Positions 1 through 6,820 of a stretch of DNA of 18,103 nucleotides are shown piece after piece (position 1 is the first letter of the stretch; every line of letters starts with the position of its first letter). The notes beneath the pieces were generated by a model. The model worked only from the letters and a program-made list of their open reading frames with translations. It did no database searches and was not told where the DNA came from. This stretch comes from CAYNST01 sp964641175 (GTDB lineage Bacteria; Pseudomonadota; Gammaproteobacteria; Pseudomonadales; Cellvibrionaceae), in NCBI GenBank assembly GCA_964641175.1, contig CAZXLJ010000066.1, positions 1 to 18,103 of the forward strand, read 5' to 3'. Position numbers and translations under genes: made by a program.

Positions 1-455
1 CGAAGGGCTAAGGCCATTCGCTGCGAACCGCGCCTTGCGGACTGAACTTTTTGGCGCGCACAGACGCTGTCCGGACTTGAGCAGAGGTTCCCTAGGTAAG
101 GGCTCTCGCCAGGCCTGCTCGCTTCTTTACGGATAACCCAAACCGCTGAATTTGATTCCGGTAAAAAATATGCGGAGCGATACTGCAGATCAATTGGCGA
201 AGTCTTGTCATTGCGAAGTGCCGCTGCACAATCAGCGTGCCAGTAAAAAACCGACTCACCGAAGCGATTTTCCACCCGTATGCGCATAACGCCTATGCAC
301 CTGACTCTTAATTACCATTTCATTTAAACAGCGTTTTTGGGCAGGACTTGTAGCACTTTCGCAATAACTGCTTATGGTTTATGCTTCTTTATTAATACAA
401 AACACAAAAAGACGGTTATATACCGCCAAACGTCCATTAGAGTAAAACATCCCCG
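1..455. other. Gene-free region upstream of minC
   Basis: No convincing gene is visible in either strand. Frame 2 is open from the left edge to a TAA at 134-136 (44 codons), but the translation resembles no family I know. A minus-strand ATG at 17-15 has too little sequence before the edge to judge. Bases 79-84 (GAGCAG) can pair with 115-120 (CTGCTC), and a CCCT/AGGG pair at 90-93 and 99-102 could form inside it, so a small RNA fold is possible but weak. Bases 300-430 are AT-rich and probably hold the minC promoter, but I found no -35/-10 pair good enough to call. In related bacteria an lpxL/htrB acyltransferase gene is often divergent from minC; none is visible here. Confidence 0.6.
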
Positions 456-1271
456 ATGAGCCTTTCGAGCCAGCACCTTTGCGTGTCTGAAAGACCTGAA
501 ACGTTCCAGCTGAAAGGGGGCCTGTTCCCCATGACACTGCTGGATTTAAAAACCGCCGATATTGCCGCCGTAAAACGCGAACTCGAACTGAAAGTCTCCA
601 GCAGCCCTGCTTTTTTCAAACAGTCAGCCGTCGTATTCGGATTCGATTCGTTGAGCGATGACGAGCAAAACTCCCTCGACCTGAAAGCACTGAAAGCGAT
701 GTGCCTTGACCTGCAGCTAATCCCGGCTGCCAGTCGTGGCGGCAACCGCCATATCCAGGATCAGTCTTATGCTAACGGGCTGGCCAATTTGCCCCGCGTT
801 AAGGAACGGCCCCCTTCGGCACGGGATATCCCGCTGGACGAGCCCCTTCCGGTCGACGCGGTGCATGCCGTTGAAGAAGAATCCACCAGCGATTCTTCGG
901 CCGGTGAAACAGCGGCGCTAACAATAACGGGTCACACGCCTACAAAAGTCGTGACCGCGCCAGTGCGCTCTGGCCAGCAGATCTATGCACCCGGTGGTGA
1001 TCTGATTATTCTCGCCTCCGTATCCGCCGGGGCGGAGGTTCTTGCGGACGGAAATATTCATATTTACGGACCACTGCGAGGTCGTGCGCTGGCCGGAATC
1101 AAAGGAGACGAGAGAGCGAGAATTTTTTGCGGCAGTCAGGAAGCCGAGCTGGTCTCCATCGCGGGTCATTATCTGGTCGATGAGGTGCTGCATTCAACGC
1201 AGTGGAAAGAAGCCTGTCAAATTTATATTGAAGAAGGCTCCATCAAAATCGAAACGCTCTACGACAATTAA
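456..1271 (+). CDS. minC: Septum site-determining protein MinC
   Basis: MinC is the FtsZ-directed inhibitor of the Min system. It is recruited to the membrane by MinD and stops Z-ring assembly near the poles. The 271-residue product has the expected two parts: an N-terminal domain (about residues 14-105, starting with FQLKGGLF and including the SSPAFFKQ stretch) that acts on FtsZ, and a C-terminal beta-helix domain (about 165-270). The latter carries the hallmark TKVVTAPVRSGQQIYA, GGDLIILASVSAGAEVLADG and HIYGPLRGRALAGI segments that dimerise and bind MinD. A variable acidic linker of about 60 residues joins them. The ATG at 456 leaves about 11 residues before the conserved start, which is normal for the family; no strong ribosome binding site precedes it. 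It heads the minC-minD-minE operon. Confidence 0.97.
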   Translation: MSLSSQHLCVSERPETFQLKGGLFPMTLLDLKTADIAAVKRELELKVSSSPAFFKQSAVVFGFDSLSDDEQNSLDLKALKAMCLDLQLIPAASRGGNRHIQDQSYANGLANLPRVKERPPSARDIPLDEPLPVDAVHAVEEESTSDSSAGETAALTITGHTPTKVVTAPVRSGQQIYAPGGDLIILASVSAGAEVLADGNIHIYGPLRGRALAGIKGDERARIFCGSQEAELVSIAGHYLVDEVLHSTQWKEACQIYIEEGSIKIETLYDN

Positions 1272-1273
1272 TC

Positions 1274-1290
1274 AAAGGGTCACTACATTG
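1274..1290 (+). promoter_or_regulatory. Ribosome binding site and TTG start of minD
   Basis: AAAGGGT at 1274-1280 lies 7 bases before a TTG at 1288-1290, immediately upstream of codons for AKIITVTSGKGGVGKTT. The conserved MinD N-terminus begins exactly here (M-A-K/R-I-I). The ATG at 1042 in the same frame lies inside minC and would add 82 residues found in no MinD. Confidence 0.85.
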
Positions 1291-2103
1291 GCTAAGATCA
1301 TTACGGTTACATCAGGAAAAGGTGGCGTTGGCAAAACAACGACTAGCGCAGCGATCAGTACCGGGCTGGCCTCACGTGGACATAAAACCGCCGTCATTGA
1401 TTTTGACGTGGGCCTGCGCAATCTCGACTTGATCATGAACTGCGAGCGACGTGTCGTTTATGACTTTGTGAACGTCATCAATGGCGAGTCCACTCTCAAA
1501 CAGGCGCTGATCCGGGATAAACGCTGTGAAAACCTCTTTATTCTGCCCGCATCCCAGACCCGCGACAAAGACGCGCTCACCAAAGAGGGCGTAGAACGGG
1601 TTCTCAATGAACTCAAAGATATGGACTTCGAATACATCGTCTGCGACTCCCCCGCAGGTATTGAGCATGGCGCTTACATTGCCCTGTACTTTGCCGATGA
1701 AGCAGTGGTAGTTGCCAATCCGGAAGTTTCGTCGGTCCGGGATTCGGACAGGATTCTGGGAATACTGCAGAGCAAATCGCAGAAGGCGGAACTGGGAAAA
1801 AACCTCAAGGAACATTTGTTGATCACCCGTTACGATCCGGAACGGGTTGCCAAAGGCGAGATGCTCGGTGTTGCCGACGTTGAGGAAATACTGGCAACCA
1901 AGCTCCTGGGCGTTATACCGGAATGCCAGTCAGTCCTGAAAGCGTCCAATCAGGGAATCCCGGTCATCCACGACAAAGAAAGCCGTGCAGGGAAAGCCTA
2001 TGAGGACGCGGTTGCGCGACTGCTCGGCGAAGAGAAAGACCATCGGTTCCTCACGCCGGAGCATAAAGGCCTGTTCCAGAGACTTTTCAGGAGAAGCGCG
2101 TGA
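1288..2103 (+). CDS. minD: Septum site-determining ATPase MinD
   Basis: MinD is the membrane-associated ParA-type ATPase of the Min oscillator. In its ATP-bound dimeric form it binds the inner membrane, recruits MinC, and is released by MinE. From the TTG start the product is 271 residues, the usual size. It shows the deviant Walker A motif KGGVGKTT (residues 11-18, signature Lys11 and Lys16), the switch region DFDVGLRNLDLIM, the CDSPAGIEHGA Walker B region and NPEVSSVRDSDRILGI. A basic, hydrophobic C-terminal tail (GLFQRLFRR) serves as the amphipathic membrane-targeting helix. It starts 16 bases after the minC stop, and its TGA overlaps the GTG start of minE, so translation of the two is probably coupled. 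Confidence 0.98.
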   Translation: MAKIITVTSGKGGVGKTTTSAAISTGLASRGHKTAVIDFDVGLRNLDLIMNCERRVVYDFVNVINGESTLKQALIRDKRCENLFILPASQTRDKDALTKEGVERVLNELKDMDFEYIVCDSPAGIEHGAYIALYFADEAVVVANPEVSSVRDSDRILGILQSKSQKAELGKNLKEHLLITRYDPERVAKGEMLGVADVEEILATKLLGVIPECQSVLKASNQGIPVIHDKESRAGKAYEDAVARLLGEEKDHRFLTPEHKGLFQRLFRRSA

Positions 2104-2348
2104 GCATTTTTGATTATTTCCTCCGCAAGAAGTCCAATACGGCCGCCATCGCCAAAGACCGCCTCCAGGTCATCGTTGCGCATGAACGAAAAGTCCATAA
2201 AGAGCCGGATTATCTGCCGGCTTTGCAGCGCGAAATCCTCGAGGTGATCAAGAAATACGTCGATATTGATATCGAAAATATAGAGGTACAGCTCGATAAT
2301 CAGGGCAACTGCTCCGTGCTGGAACTGAACGTCACCCTGCCTGATTGA
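2100..2348 (+). CDS. minE: Cell division topological specificity factor MinE
   Basis: MinE stimulates the MinD ATPase and drives pole-to-pole oscillation, confining MinC/MinD inhibition to the poles. The 82-residue product starts with the amphipathic membrane-binding segment SIFDYFLRKK. The MinD-interacting stretch NTAAIAKDRLQVIVAHER (about residues 13-30) follows. The C-terminal dimerisation domain includes YLPALQREILEVIKKYV and ends in SVLELNVTLPD. E. coli MinE is 88 residues; the shorter C-terminus is common. The start is GTG at 2100, overlapping the minD TGA as GTGA, with AGGAGA at 2089-2094 inside minD as a plausible ribosome binding site. Confidence 0.97.
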   Translation: MSIFDYFLRKKSNTAAIAKDRLQVIVAHERKVHKEPDYLPALQREILEVIKKYVDIDIENIEVQLDNQGNCSVLELNVTLPD

Positions 2349-2352
2349 ATCT

Positions 2353-2373
2353 GGAGGTAGCCGTGCTACCTCT
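2353..2373. terminator. Hairpin between convergent minE and DUF4404 genes
   Basis: GAGGTAGC at 2354-2361 pairs perfectly with GCTACCTC at 2365-2372 around a 3-base loop, and a G-U pair extends it to 2353/2373. It sits 5 bases after the minE stop and 14 bases before the end of the opposing gene, where a two-way terminator is expected. Neither strand has a clear U tract after the stem, so intrinsic termination is inferred from position and stem strength only. Confidence 0.5.
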
Positions 2374-2386
2374 ACCCCCAGGAACG

Positions 2387-2641
2387 TCAAACGCCCATGT
2401 TGCGCAGATGACTCATTAGCTGCCGCAGTACCCCCGATGCCCGCGGATGCTCCACTTCCATCTGATCTACAAGCAGTTCAATGGTGTCCAGGGGTGTCGG
2501 ATCCGGGGGCGTGGCCTCGGTATTGTTATGAATATAGTATTCCAGAGACTCCATCAACTGACGCTGCCCCGCGCTCGGCTCTTCATTGCCGAACATTTCG
2601 TGCAACTCTGTCATGAGATTGTGTACTTCTTGCTGGGCCAT
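2387..2641 (-). CDS. DUF4404 family protein
   Basis: Small cytosolic protein of 84 residues, mostly helical and acidic, of unknown function. The pattern fits DUF4404 as I know it: a helical N-terminus (VHNLMTELHEMF), a middle segment with LMESLEYYI, and a conserved C-terminus with VEHPRASGVLRQLMSHLRNMGV, where the E-x-HP followed by a helix ending in M-G-hydrophobic is the family signature. No signal peptide or membrane segment is seen. The ATG at 2641-2639 has only a weak ribosome binding site (GAG about 9 bases upstream). It lies 82 bases downstream of the ybfF-type esterase gene on the same strand and may be the last gene of that transcript. The family call rests on pattern memory. Confidence 0.75.
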   Translation of the reverse strand: MAQQEVHNLMTELHEMFGNEEPSAGQRQLMESLEYYIHNNTEATPPDPTPLDTIELLVDQMEVEHPRASGVLRQLMSHLRNMGV

Positions 2642-2723
2642 AACCGTTTCTCGCCTCTTGTTGTTTATCAGGTCATTATTTAGGAAGCTTTGAAGGATTC
2701 GGGTTCAATATCTCCGGATTGGT

Positions 2724-3482
2724 TCACAGGTCATTGATAAAGCGGGAAACAATCCCGTTCACCAGTTCTGCCTTGTCCACATGCAGCCAGTGCCCGGTTC
2801 CCGACGCGATTTTCAGCTCCGCGGCAGGAAATCGGCTTTCTATTGCGGCGCGGTGTTCAGCGTTCAGATAATCAGACTTTTCGCCCTTGACGAATAAAAC
2901 AGAGCCTATGTAGACCCCTTCTCGATTGGCGGCCAGCAATTGAGAATACTCACGCCACAGCAAATCCAGGTTCATTCGCCAGGCAAACCCCGAGGTCTGG
3001 CGGACAAGATTTTTCAACAGAAAGCTGCGCACGGACCGATCGGCAACATACTCGGCCAGAACCGCGTCGGCTTCTTCCCGAGACTCTGGATTAGCCACCG
3101 ATATGGCCTGCAGTCCAGCGAAGATCTCGTTATGCGAGGGTTCATAGGAGACCGGTGCTATATCAAGGACGACAAGCCGATCGACCACGGCCGGTTGAGC
3201 CAGCGCCACTTCCATTGCCACCTTCCCTCCCAGGCTGTGGCCGACCCAACAAGCAGACTGGAGACTTTGCTCGGCCATCCATTCCGTCAATTGGCGCGCC
3301 ATATGCGCGAGCCCGGTAGCGGAGGTATGCGAAGATCGCCCATGATTAGGCAGGTCTACTGTATAAACGCAATGGTGTTCTGACAGGGCTCGGGCAAGCG
3401 AAGACAGATTTTCCAGACTACCGAACAATCCGTGCAGTAGGATAACCGGAGGCCCTTCACCAGACTGCCGAAAATGAAGCAT
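2724..3482 (-). CDS. ybfF: Alpha/beta hydrolase, YbfF-type esterase
   Basis: Predicted cytosolic carboxyl/acyl esterase of 252 residues with the alpha/beta-hydrolase fold. It matches E. coli YbfF along most of its length: VILLHGLFGSLENLSSLA near the N-terminus (oxyanion region HGLFGS), VDLPNHGRS at about 42-50, the nucleophile elbow GHSLGG (Ser83), VVLDIAP with the probable acid Asp107, and GTGHWLHVDK with catalytic His231. YbfF acts on short acyl esters and acyl-CoA thioesters in vitro; its physiological substrate is unclear. The ATG at 3482-3480 shares its first base region with the TAA of the upstream DUF1820 gene (TAATG arrangement), so translation is probably coupled. No signal peptide is present. 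Confidence 0.9.
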   Translation of the reverse strand: MLHFRQSGEGPPVILLHGLFGSLENLSSLARALSEHHCVYTVDLPNHGRSSHTSATGLAHMARQLTEWMAEQSLQSACWVGHSLGGKVAMEVALAQPAVVDRLVVLDIAPVSYEPSHNEIFAGLQAISVANPESREEADAVLAEYVADRSVRSFLLKNLVRQTSGFAWRMNLDLLWREYSQLLAANREGVYIGSVLFVKGEKSDYLNAEHRAAIESRFPAAELKIASGTGHWLHVDKAELVNGIVSRFINDL

Positions 3483-3814
3483 TAATCTTCGCGGGGGCGG
3501 GGTATGGCGGGAAACGGTATGGTTGCGAATTTGTCGTTGGTCTTGACTTCGCTGACCCGGACGGTGCCTTCCTTCTCGACTTCATCGATCCGAATAATGG
3601 CGTGCATGGGTATGTAGGACCGTTTGACCGCAGTGAATTCAGATTTGAGTTTTTCTTCCCCCGGATCGACTACGAGCTGACTGCGCTCGCCAAACACGAA
3701 TTCTTCCACCTCAATAAAGCCGTACATTTCGCTCTGATAAATAGCTTTTGCATAGACCTCATAGACCTGGTTCTGGTTATAAAAAATGACTTTGAAGAGA
3801 GAAGTACTGGCCAT
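3482..3814 (-). CDS. DUF1820 family protein
   Basis: Conserved small protein of unknown function (110 residues from the chosen start). The sequence reads SLFKVIFYNQNQVYEVYAK, then GFIEVEEFVFGE, LVVDPGEEKLKSEF and SYIPMHAIIRIDEVEKEG, which is the DUF1820 pattern: a compact, soluble, beta-rich protein with conserved HAIIRIDEVEKEG. I chose the ATG at 3814 because family members begin M-A-S/T followed by this strand. The upstream alternative at 3847 adds 11 unrelated residues. A GAG about 8 bases upstream is a modest ribosome binding site. The gene is divergent from miaB and overlaps ybfF by one base. Its position beside tRNA-modification genes suggests a translation-linked role, but that is inference. 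Confidence 0.85.
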   Translation of the reverse strand: MASTSLFKVIFYNQNQVYEVYAKAIYQSEMYGFIEVEEFVFGERSQLVVDPGEEKLKSEFTAVKRSYIPMHAIIRIDEVEKEGTVRVSEVKTNDKFATIPFPAIPRPRED

Positions 3815-3896
3815 AATGTTCTCGTATTTGACTCTACAGCGGCGCAAGCGCTCGCAAGCTATTGAATTCCTACCGAAATACTAATGCAGTCTGCAG

Positions 3897-3929
3897 CGAT
3901 AACGGCTCCCTTTATAAAGAGCATTATCG
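3897..3929. repeat. Interrupted inverted repeat in the DUF1820/miaB intergenic region
   Basis: CGATAA (3897-3902) pairs with TTATCG (3924-3929), and GCTC (3905-3908) pairs with GAGC (3919-3922). This gives a 10-bp stem with a small internal bulge. The loop contains the palindrome TTTATAAA. No U tract follows. It could be an operator or an RNA structure in the DUF1820 leader. Confidence 0.5.
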
Positions 3930-4018
3930 GGGCCAACTTTGTCTGAAACCCTGACAGAGACTTCCTCCGGCTGGACAGAGCCTGGGTTCACAGCACGCGA
4001 AACCGCCGACGGTATTCC

Positions 4019-4037
4019 AGCCCCCTAACTGGGGGCT
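4019..4037. repeat. Short perfect GC-rich hairpin upstream of the miaB promoter
   Basis: AGCCCCC at 4019-4025 pairs perfectly with GGGGGCT at 4031-4037 around the 5-base loop TAACT. There is no U tract on either side. It lies about 33 bases upstream of the putative miaB -35. Its function is unknown. Confidence 0.5.
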
Positions 4038-4069
4038 CGCAGGGTAAAAACAAGCCACTGTCGTTCTGG

Positions 4070-4098
4070 TGGGCATTCAGCGGGCACATCAGTATAAT
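4070..4098 (+). promoter_or_regulatory. Putative sigma-70 promoter for the miaB operon
   Basis: TATAAT at 4093-4098 is a perfect -10 box. Exactly 17 bases upstream, TGGGCA at 4070-4075 matches TTGACA at 4 of 6 positions. Transcription would start near 4105, giving a leader of about 110 bases before the chosen miaB ATG. Confidence 0.55.
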
Positions 4099-4216
4099 GC
4101 GCGAACATTTTTTACCCTAGGACCCGTTCGCAAGTTTGTATCGCTGCCATTGCCGCAGACTGATGCAACCGCTGAACGGCTCCCGTATTACGTACAGTGC
4201 GCCGACCGGACCGATC

Positions 4217-5581
4217 ATGGCAGAAAACCTCCCCGTTACCCAAACCGTCAAAAAGCTGTTTATCCAGACCCACGGGTGCCAGATGAACGAATATGACTCC
4301 GCCCGCATGCGCGATCTGCTGGGCGAATCACATCAGCTGGTCAGTACGGATGATCCGGCCGAAGCTGATGTGCTCCTGATCAACACCTGTTCTATTCGTG
4401 AAAAGGCGCAGGAGAAGCTTTTCCATCAGTTGGGTCGATGGAAGCAGCTGAAAGACCGGAACCCCGGGCTGGTCATTGGCGTGGGAGGCTGCGTGGCGAG
4501 TCAGGAAGGTGCGGCCATTGCAGAACGGGCACCCTTCGTGGATCTGGTCTTCGGACCTCAGACGCTCCACCGGCTACCCGAAATGCTGGATGCTCCCAGA
4601 AGCAAGGGTAGTGTTATCGTCGATATCACCTTCCCGGAAATCGAAAAGTTCGATCGGCTGCCAAAACCTGATGCTGACGGCGTGAGCGCCTTTGTCTCTG
4701 TGATGGAAGGCTGTTCCAAATACTGCACCTTCTGCGTCGTCCCATATACGCGCGGGGAGGAAATCAGCCGACCGGTGGACGATGTCCTTGAGGAAGTCGC
4801 CCATCTGGCCGGCCAGGGCGTGCGGGAAGTCAATCTGCTGGGTCAAAATGTCAACGCCTACCGGGGCATTGGCCCACAGGGCGTTATCGATCTTGCCGAG
4901 CTGATCACTTTGGTCGCGCGCATCCCTGGCATCGACCGCATCCGGTATACCACGTCACATCCGGTTGAATTTACTGACAATCTTATCCAGGCCTACGCTG
5001 ATGTGCCGGAACTGGTCAGCCATCTGCATCTGCCGGTACAGAGCGGCTCCGACCGGATTCTCATGGCGATGAAACGCGGTCATACGGTTCTGGAATACAA
5101 ATCCAAACTGCGCAAACTTCGAAAAATCCGTCCAAACATCAGTTACTCCTCGGATTTCATCATCGGGTTCCCCGGAGAAACGGAGCAAGACTTTCAGTCG
5201 ACCATGAATCTCATTCAGGACATTGGCTTCGATAACTCCTTCAGCTTTATCTATAGCCGCCGTCCCGGCACTCCCGCAGCCGACCTGCCAGACGAAACCC
5301 CTGAAGATGTCAAAAAGCAGCGCCTGGCGATTCTGCAACAGAGAATCACGCAGCAGGCATTCGACATCAGCCGCAAGATGGTTGGCAATGTGGAACGCGT
5401 GCTGGTATCGGGGTATTCAAAAAAAGACCCCGGCCAACTGAGCGGACGCACTGAAAACAACCGTGTCGTGAATTTCAGCTGTGCCCGGCCCGATCTGATC
5501 GGGCATTTTGCATATATCCTGATTGAAGAGGCCCTGCCGAATTCCCTGCGGGGCAGCCTGCTGGGGTCCGAATTGGACTAA
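4217..5581 (+). CDS. miaB: tRNA-2-methylthio-N6-dimethylallyladenosine synthase MiaB
   Basis: Radical-SAM methylthiotransferase that adds a methylthio group to i6A37 in tRNAs reading UNN codons, making ms2i6A. The 454-residue product has the three family parts. The N-terminal UPF0004 domain carries the auxiliary-cluster cysteines Cys21 (THGCQMNEYDS), Cys58 (NTCSIREKAQEK) and Cys92 (GVGGCVASQEG). The radical-SAM domain has the CxxxCxxC cluster motif at Cys166, Cys170 and Cys173 (GCSKYCTFC), followed by PYTRGEE. The C-terminal TRAM domain includes LSGRTENNRVVNF. It lacks the roughly 25-residue tail of E. coli MiaB, a common difference. The ATG at 4217 was chosen because family proteins begin shortly before KKLFIQTHGC; its ribosome binding site is weak. 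Upstream in-frame starts at 4136 and 4163 add nonconserved residues. Confidence 0.97.
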   Translation: MAENLPVTQTVKKLFIQTHGCQMNEYDSARMRDLLGESHQLVSTDDPAEADVLLINTCSIREKAQEKLFHQLGRWKQLKDRNPGLVIGVGGCVASQEGAAIAERAPFVDLVFGPQTLHRLPEMLDAPRSKGSVIVDITFPEIEKFDRLPKPDADGVSAFVSVMEGCSKYCTFCVVPYTRGEEISRPVDDVLEEVAHLAGQGVREVNLLGQNVNAYRGIGPQGVIDLAELITLVARIPGIDRIRYTTSHPVEFTDNLIQAYADVPELVSHLHLPVQSGSDRILMAMKRGHTVLEYKSKLRKLRKIRPNISYSSDFIIGFPGETEQDFQSTMNLIQDIGFDNSFSFIYSRRPGTPAADLPDETPEDVKKQRLAILQQRITQQAFDISRKMVGNVERVLVSGYSKKDPGQLSGRTENNRVVNFSCARPDLIGHFAYILIEEALPNSLRGSLLGSELD

Positions 5582-5641
5582 GGTACGGATGACTGCCCCT
5601 ACCAAGGTAATGCGCTAATCATCAAAAATTATGAAACCTGT

Positions 5642-5686
5642 CCCCAACCCCGCGTTTTTTTCTTTTCCATATACGGGGTTTTGGGG
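5642..5686. repeat. Inverted repeat downstream of miaB
   Basis: CCCCAACCCCG at 5642-5652 is the reverse complement of CGGGGTT-GGGG at 5674-5686, interrupted by two extra T bases. The loop is a T-rich run. This could be part of the miaB-phoH untranslated spacer or attenuate transcription between the genes. No canonical U tract follows on the plus strand. Confidence 0.5.
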
Positions 5687-5701
5687 TAGGCTTTGGAAAA
5701 G

Positions 5702-5739
5702 AGCCCGCTTCCGATGCGTTCATCCGGAGCCAGCGGGCT
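5702..5739. repeat. Long hairpin in the phoH leader
   Basis: AGCCCGCT at 5702-5709 pairs perfectly with AGCGGGCT at 5732-5739. The stem continues inward with TCCG at 5710-5713 against CGGA at 5725-5728, and ATG/CAT beyond a one-base bulge. It ends 36 bases before the phoH TTG start. No U tract follows on the plus strand, so it looks more like an RNA element, a processing site or an attenuator than a plain terminator. Confidence 0.55.
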
Positions 5740-5775
5740 TACACTTCGACAGTAACAGAGCGGAAAAACAACGAC

Positions 5776-6816
5776 TTGGAAAATCTGAATACGTCACCTG
5801 CCCCCTCATCTACCGCCTCCGTCAACATCATCCTGGAACCGAACGATAGCCGTCGTCTTCTGAACCTGTGTGGCCAGTTCGATAGCCACTTGAAGCAAAT
5901 TGAAAAACGTCTTGATATCGAGATTCACAATCGCGGCAACCATTTTGCGCTGCATGGTGAGGAAGAACGTGCACAGCTGGCGGCGAAGGTCCTGAACCAG
6001 CTGTACGCTGATACTTCAGGCGAAAATGAGATCACCCCCACTGAAGTACACCTTGCACTGCAGGAGGCGGGCGCCGGCGCCACGACAAGCCGTGATCCCG
6101 ACCAGAGCGGCGACGTGCAGTCCCAGCTGATCCGAACGAAAAAGAGCTCAGTCAAGCCGCGCGGACAGAATCAGCAGAAGTACGTTCTGGCCATCCGCCG
6201 GCACGATATCAATTTTGGGGTAGGCCCCGCGGGTACAGGGAAAACCTACCTCGCAGTCGCCTGTGCCGTCGAGGCCTTGCTCAAGGACGAGGTTGAGCGC
6301 ATTTTGCTGGTAAGACCCGCCGTGGAAGCCGGTGAAAAGCTGGGCTTTCTTCCTGGCGATCTGTCCCAGAAAGTCGATCCTTACTTGCGTCCGCTCTATG
6401 ACGCGCTTTACGAGATGCTGGGCTTCGAAGTCGTAGGTAAATTGATTGAGCGGCAGGTCATCGAAGTGGCGCCTCTGGCCTATATGCGAGGACGGACGCT
6501 GAATAACTCTTTCATTATTCTCGATGAAAGCCAGAATACCACCCGCGAGCAGATGAAAATGTTCCTGACGCGCATCGGGTTCGGTTCCACTGCAGTCATC
6601 ACCGGCGATCCAACCCAGGTCGACCTGCCGCGTGGGCACGGGTCCGGCCTGCAACACGCCATTCATGTTCTGGCCGAAGTGAAAGGCATCAGTTTTACGC
6701 ACTTTACTGCCAAGGACGTAGTCCGGCATCCGCTGGTACAACGCATTGTTGAGGCCTATACGGCGGCAGAGGCCGCTGAAACCAATGACGCTCCCCAGCC
6801 CTCAACCCGACAGTAG
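5776..6816 (+). CDS. ybeZ: PhoH-family ATPase YbeZ
   Basis: Cytosolic ATPase of the PhoH family, 346 residues, which in E. coli works with YbeY in RNA metabolism; its exact reaction is unsettled. An N-terminal region (about 15-95, with the pattern NIILEPNDSRRLLNLCGQF) precedes the P-loop domain. Walker A is GPAGTGKT at 150-157, Walker B is FIILDESQNTT with Asp250-Glu251, and the family blocks RPAVEAGEKLGFLPGD, PLAYMRGRTLN and ITGDPTQVDLP are all present. The best start is TTG at 5776: homologues begin a few residues before the I-I-L-E-P segment and no ATG occurs in frame near it. The upstream frame stays open to 5635, so an unusual start further back cannot be excluded. A GGA lies 11 bases upstream. 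It is followed directly by ybeY. Confidence 0.95.
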   Translation: MENLNTSPAPSSTASVNIILEPNDSRRLLNLCGQFDSHLKQIEKRLDIEIHNRGNHFALHGEEERAQLAAKVLNQLYADTSGENEITPTEVHLALQEAGAGATTSRDPDQSGDVQSQLIRTKKSSVKPRGQNQQKYVLAIRRHDINFGVGPAGTGKTYLAVACAVEALLKDEVERILLVRPAVEAGEKLGFLPGDLSQKVDPYLRPLYDALYEMLGFEVVGKLIERQVIEVAPLAYMRGRTLNNSFIILDESQNTTREQMKMFLTRIGFGSTAVITGDPTQVDLPRGHGSGLQHAIHVLAEVKGISFTHFTAKDVVRHPLVQRIVEAYTAAEAAETNDAPQPSTRQ

Positions 6817-6820
6817 CAAC

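Larger units (their letters stand above)
3815..4216. other. Divergent regulatory region between DUF1820 and miaB
   Basis: About 400 bases with no supportable gene. It holds an interrupted hairpin at 3897-3929, a perfect GC-rich hairpin at 4019-4037, and a promoter for miaB at 4070-4098. AGGGTAAAAA at 4041-4050 has a distant inverted partner TTTTTACCCT at 4109-4118. For the minus-strand DUF1820 gene, GATAAT (3928-3923) or TATAAA (3916-3911) could be a -10, but no matching -35 was found. Confidence 0.6.

Noticed and set aside
1042..1287. An 82-residue N-terminal extension of MinD
   Set aside because: The extra sequence is inside minC in another frame and is absent from MinD proteins; the TTG at 1288 has its own ribosome binding site.
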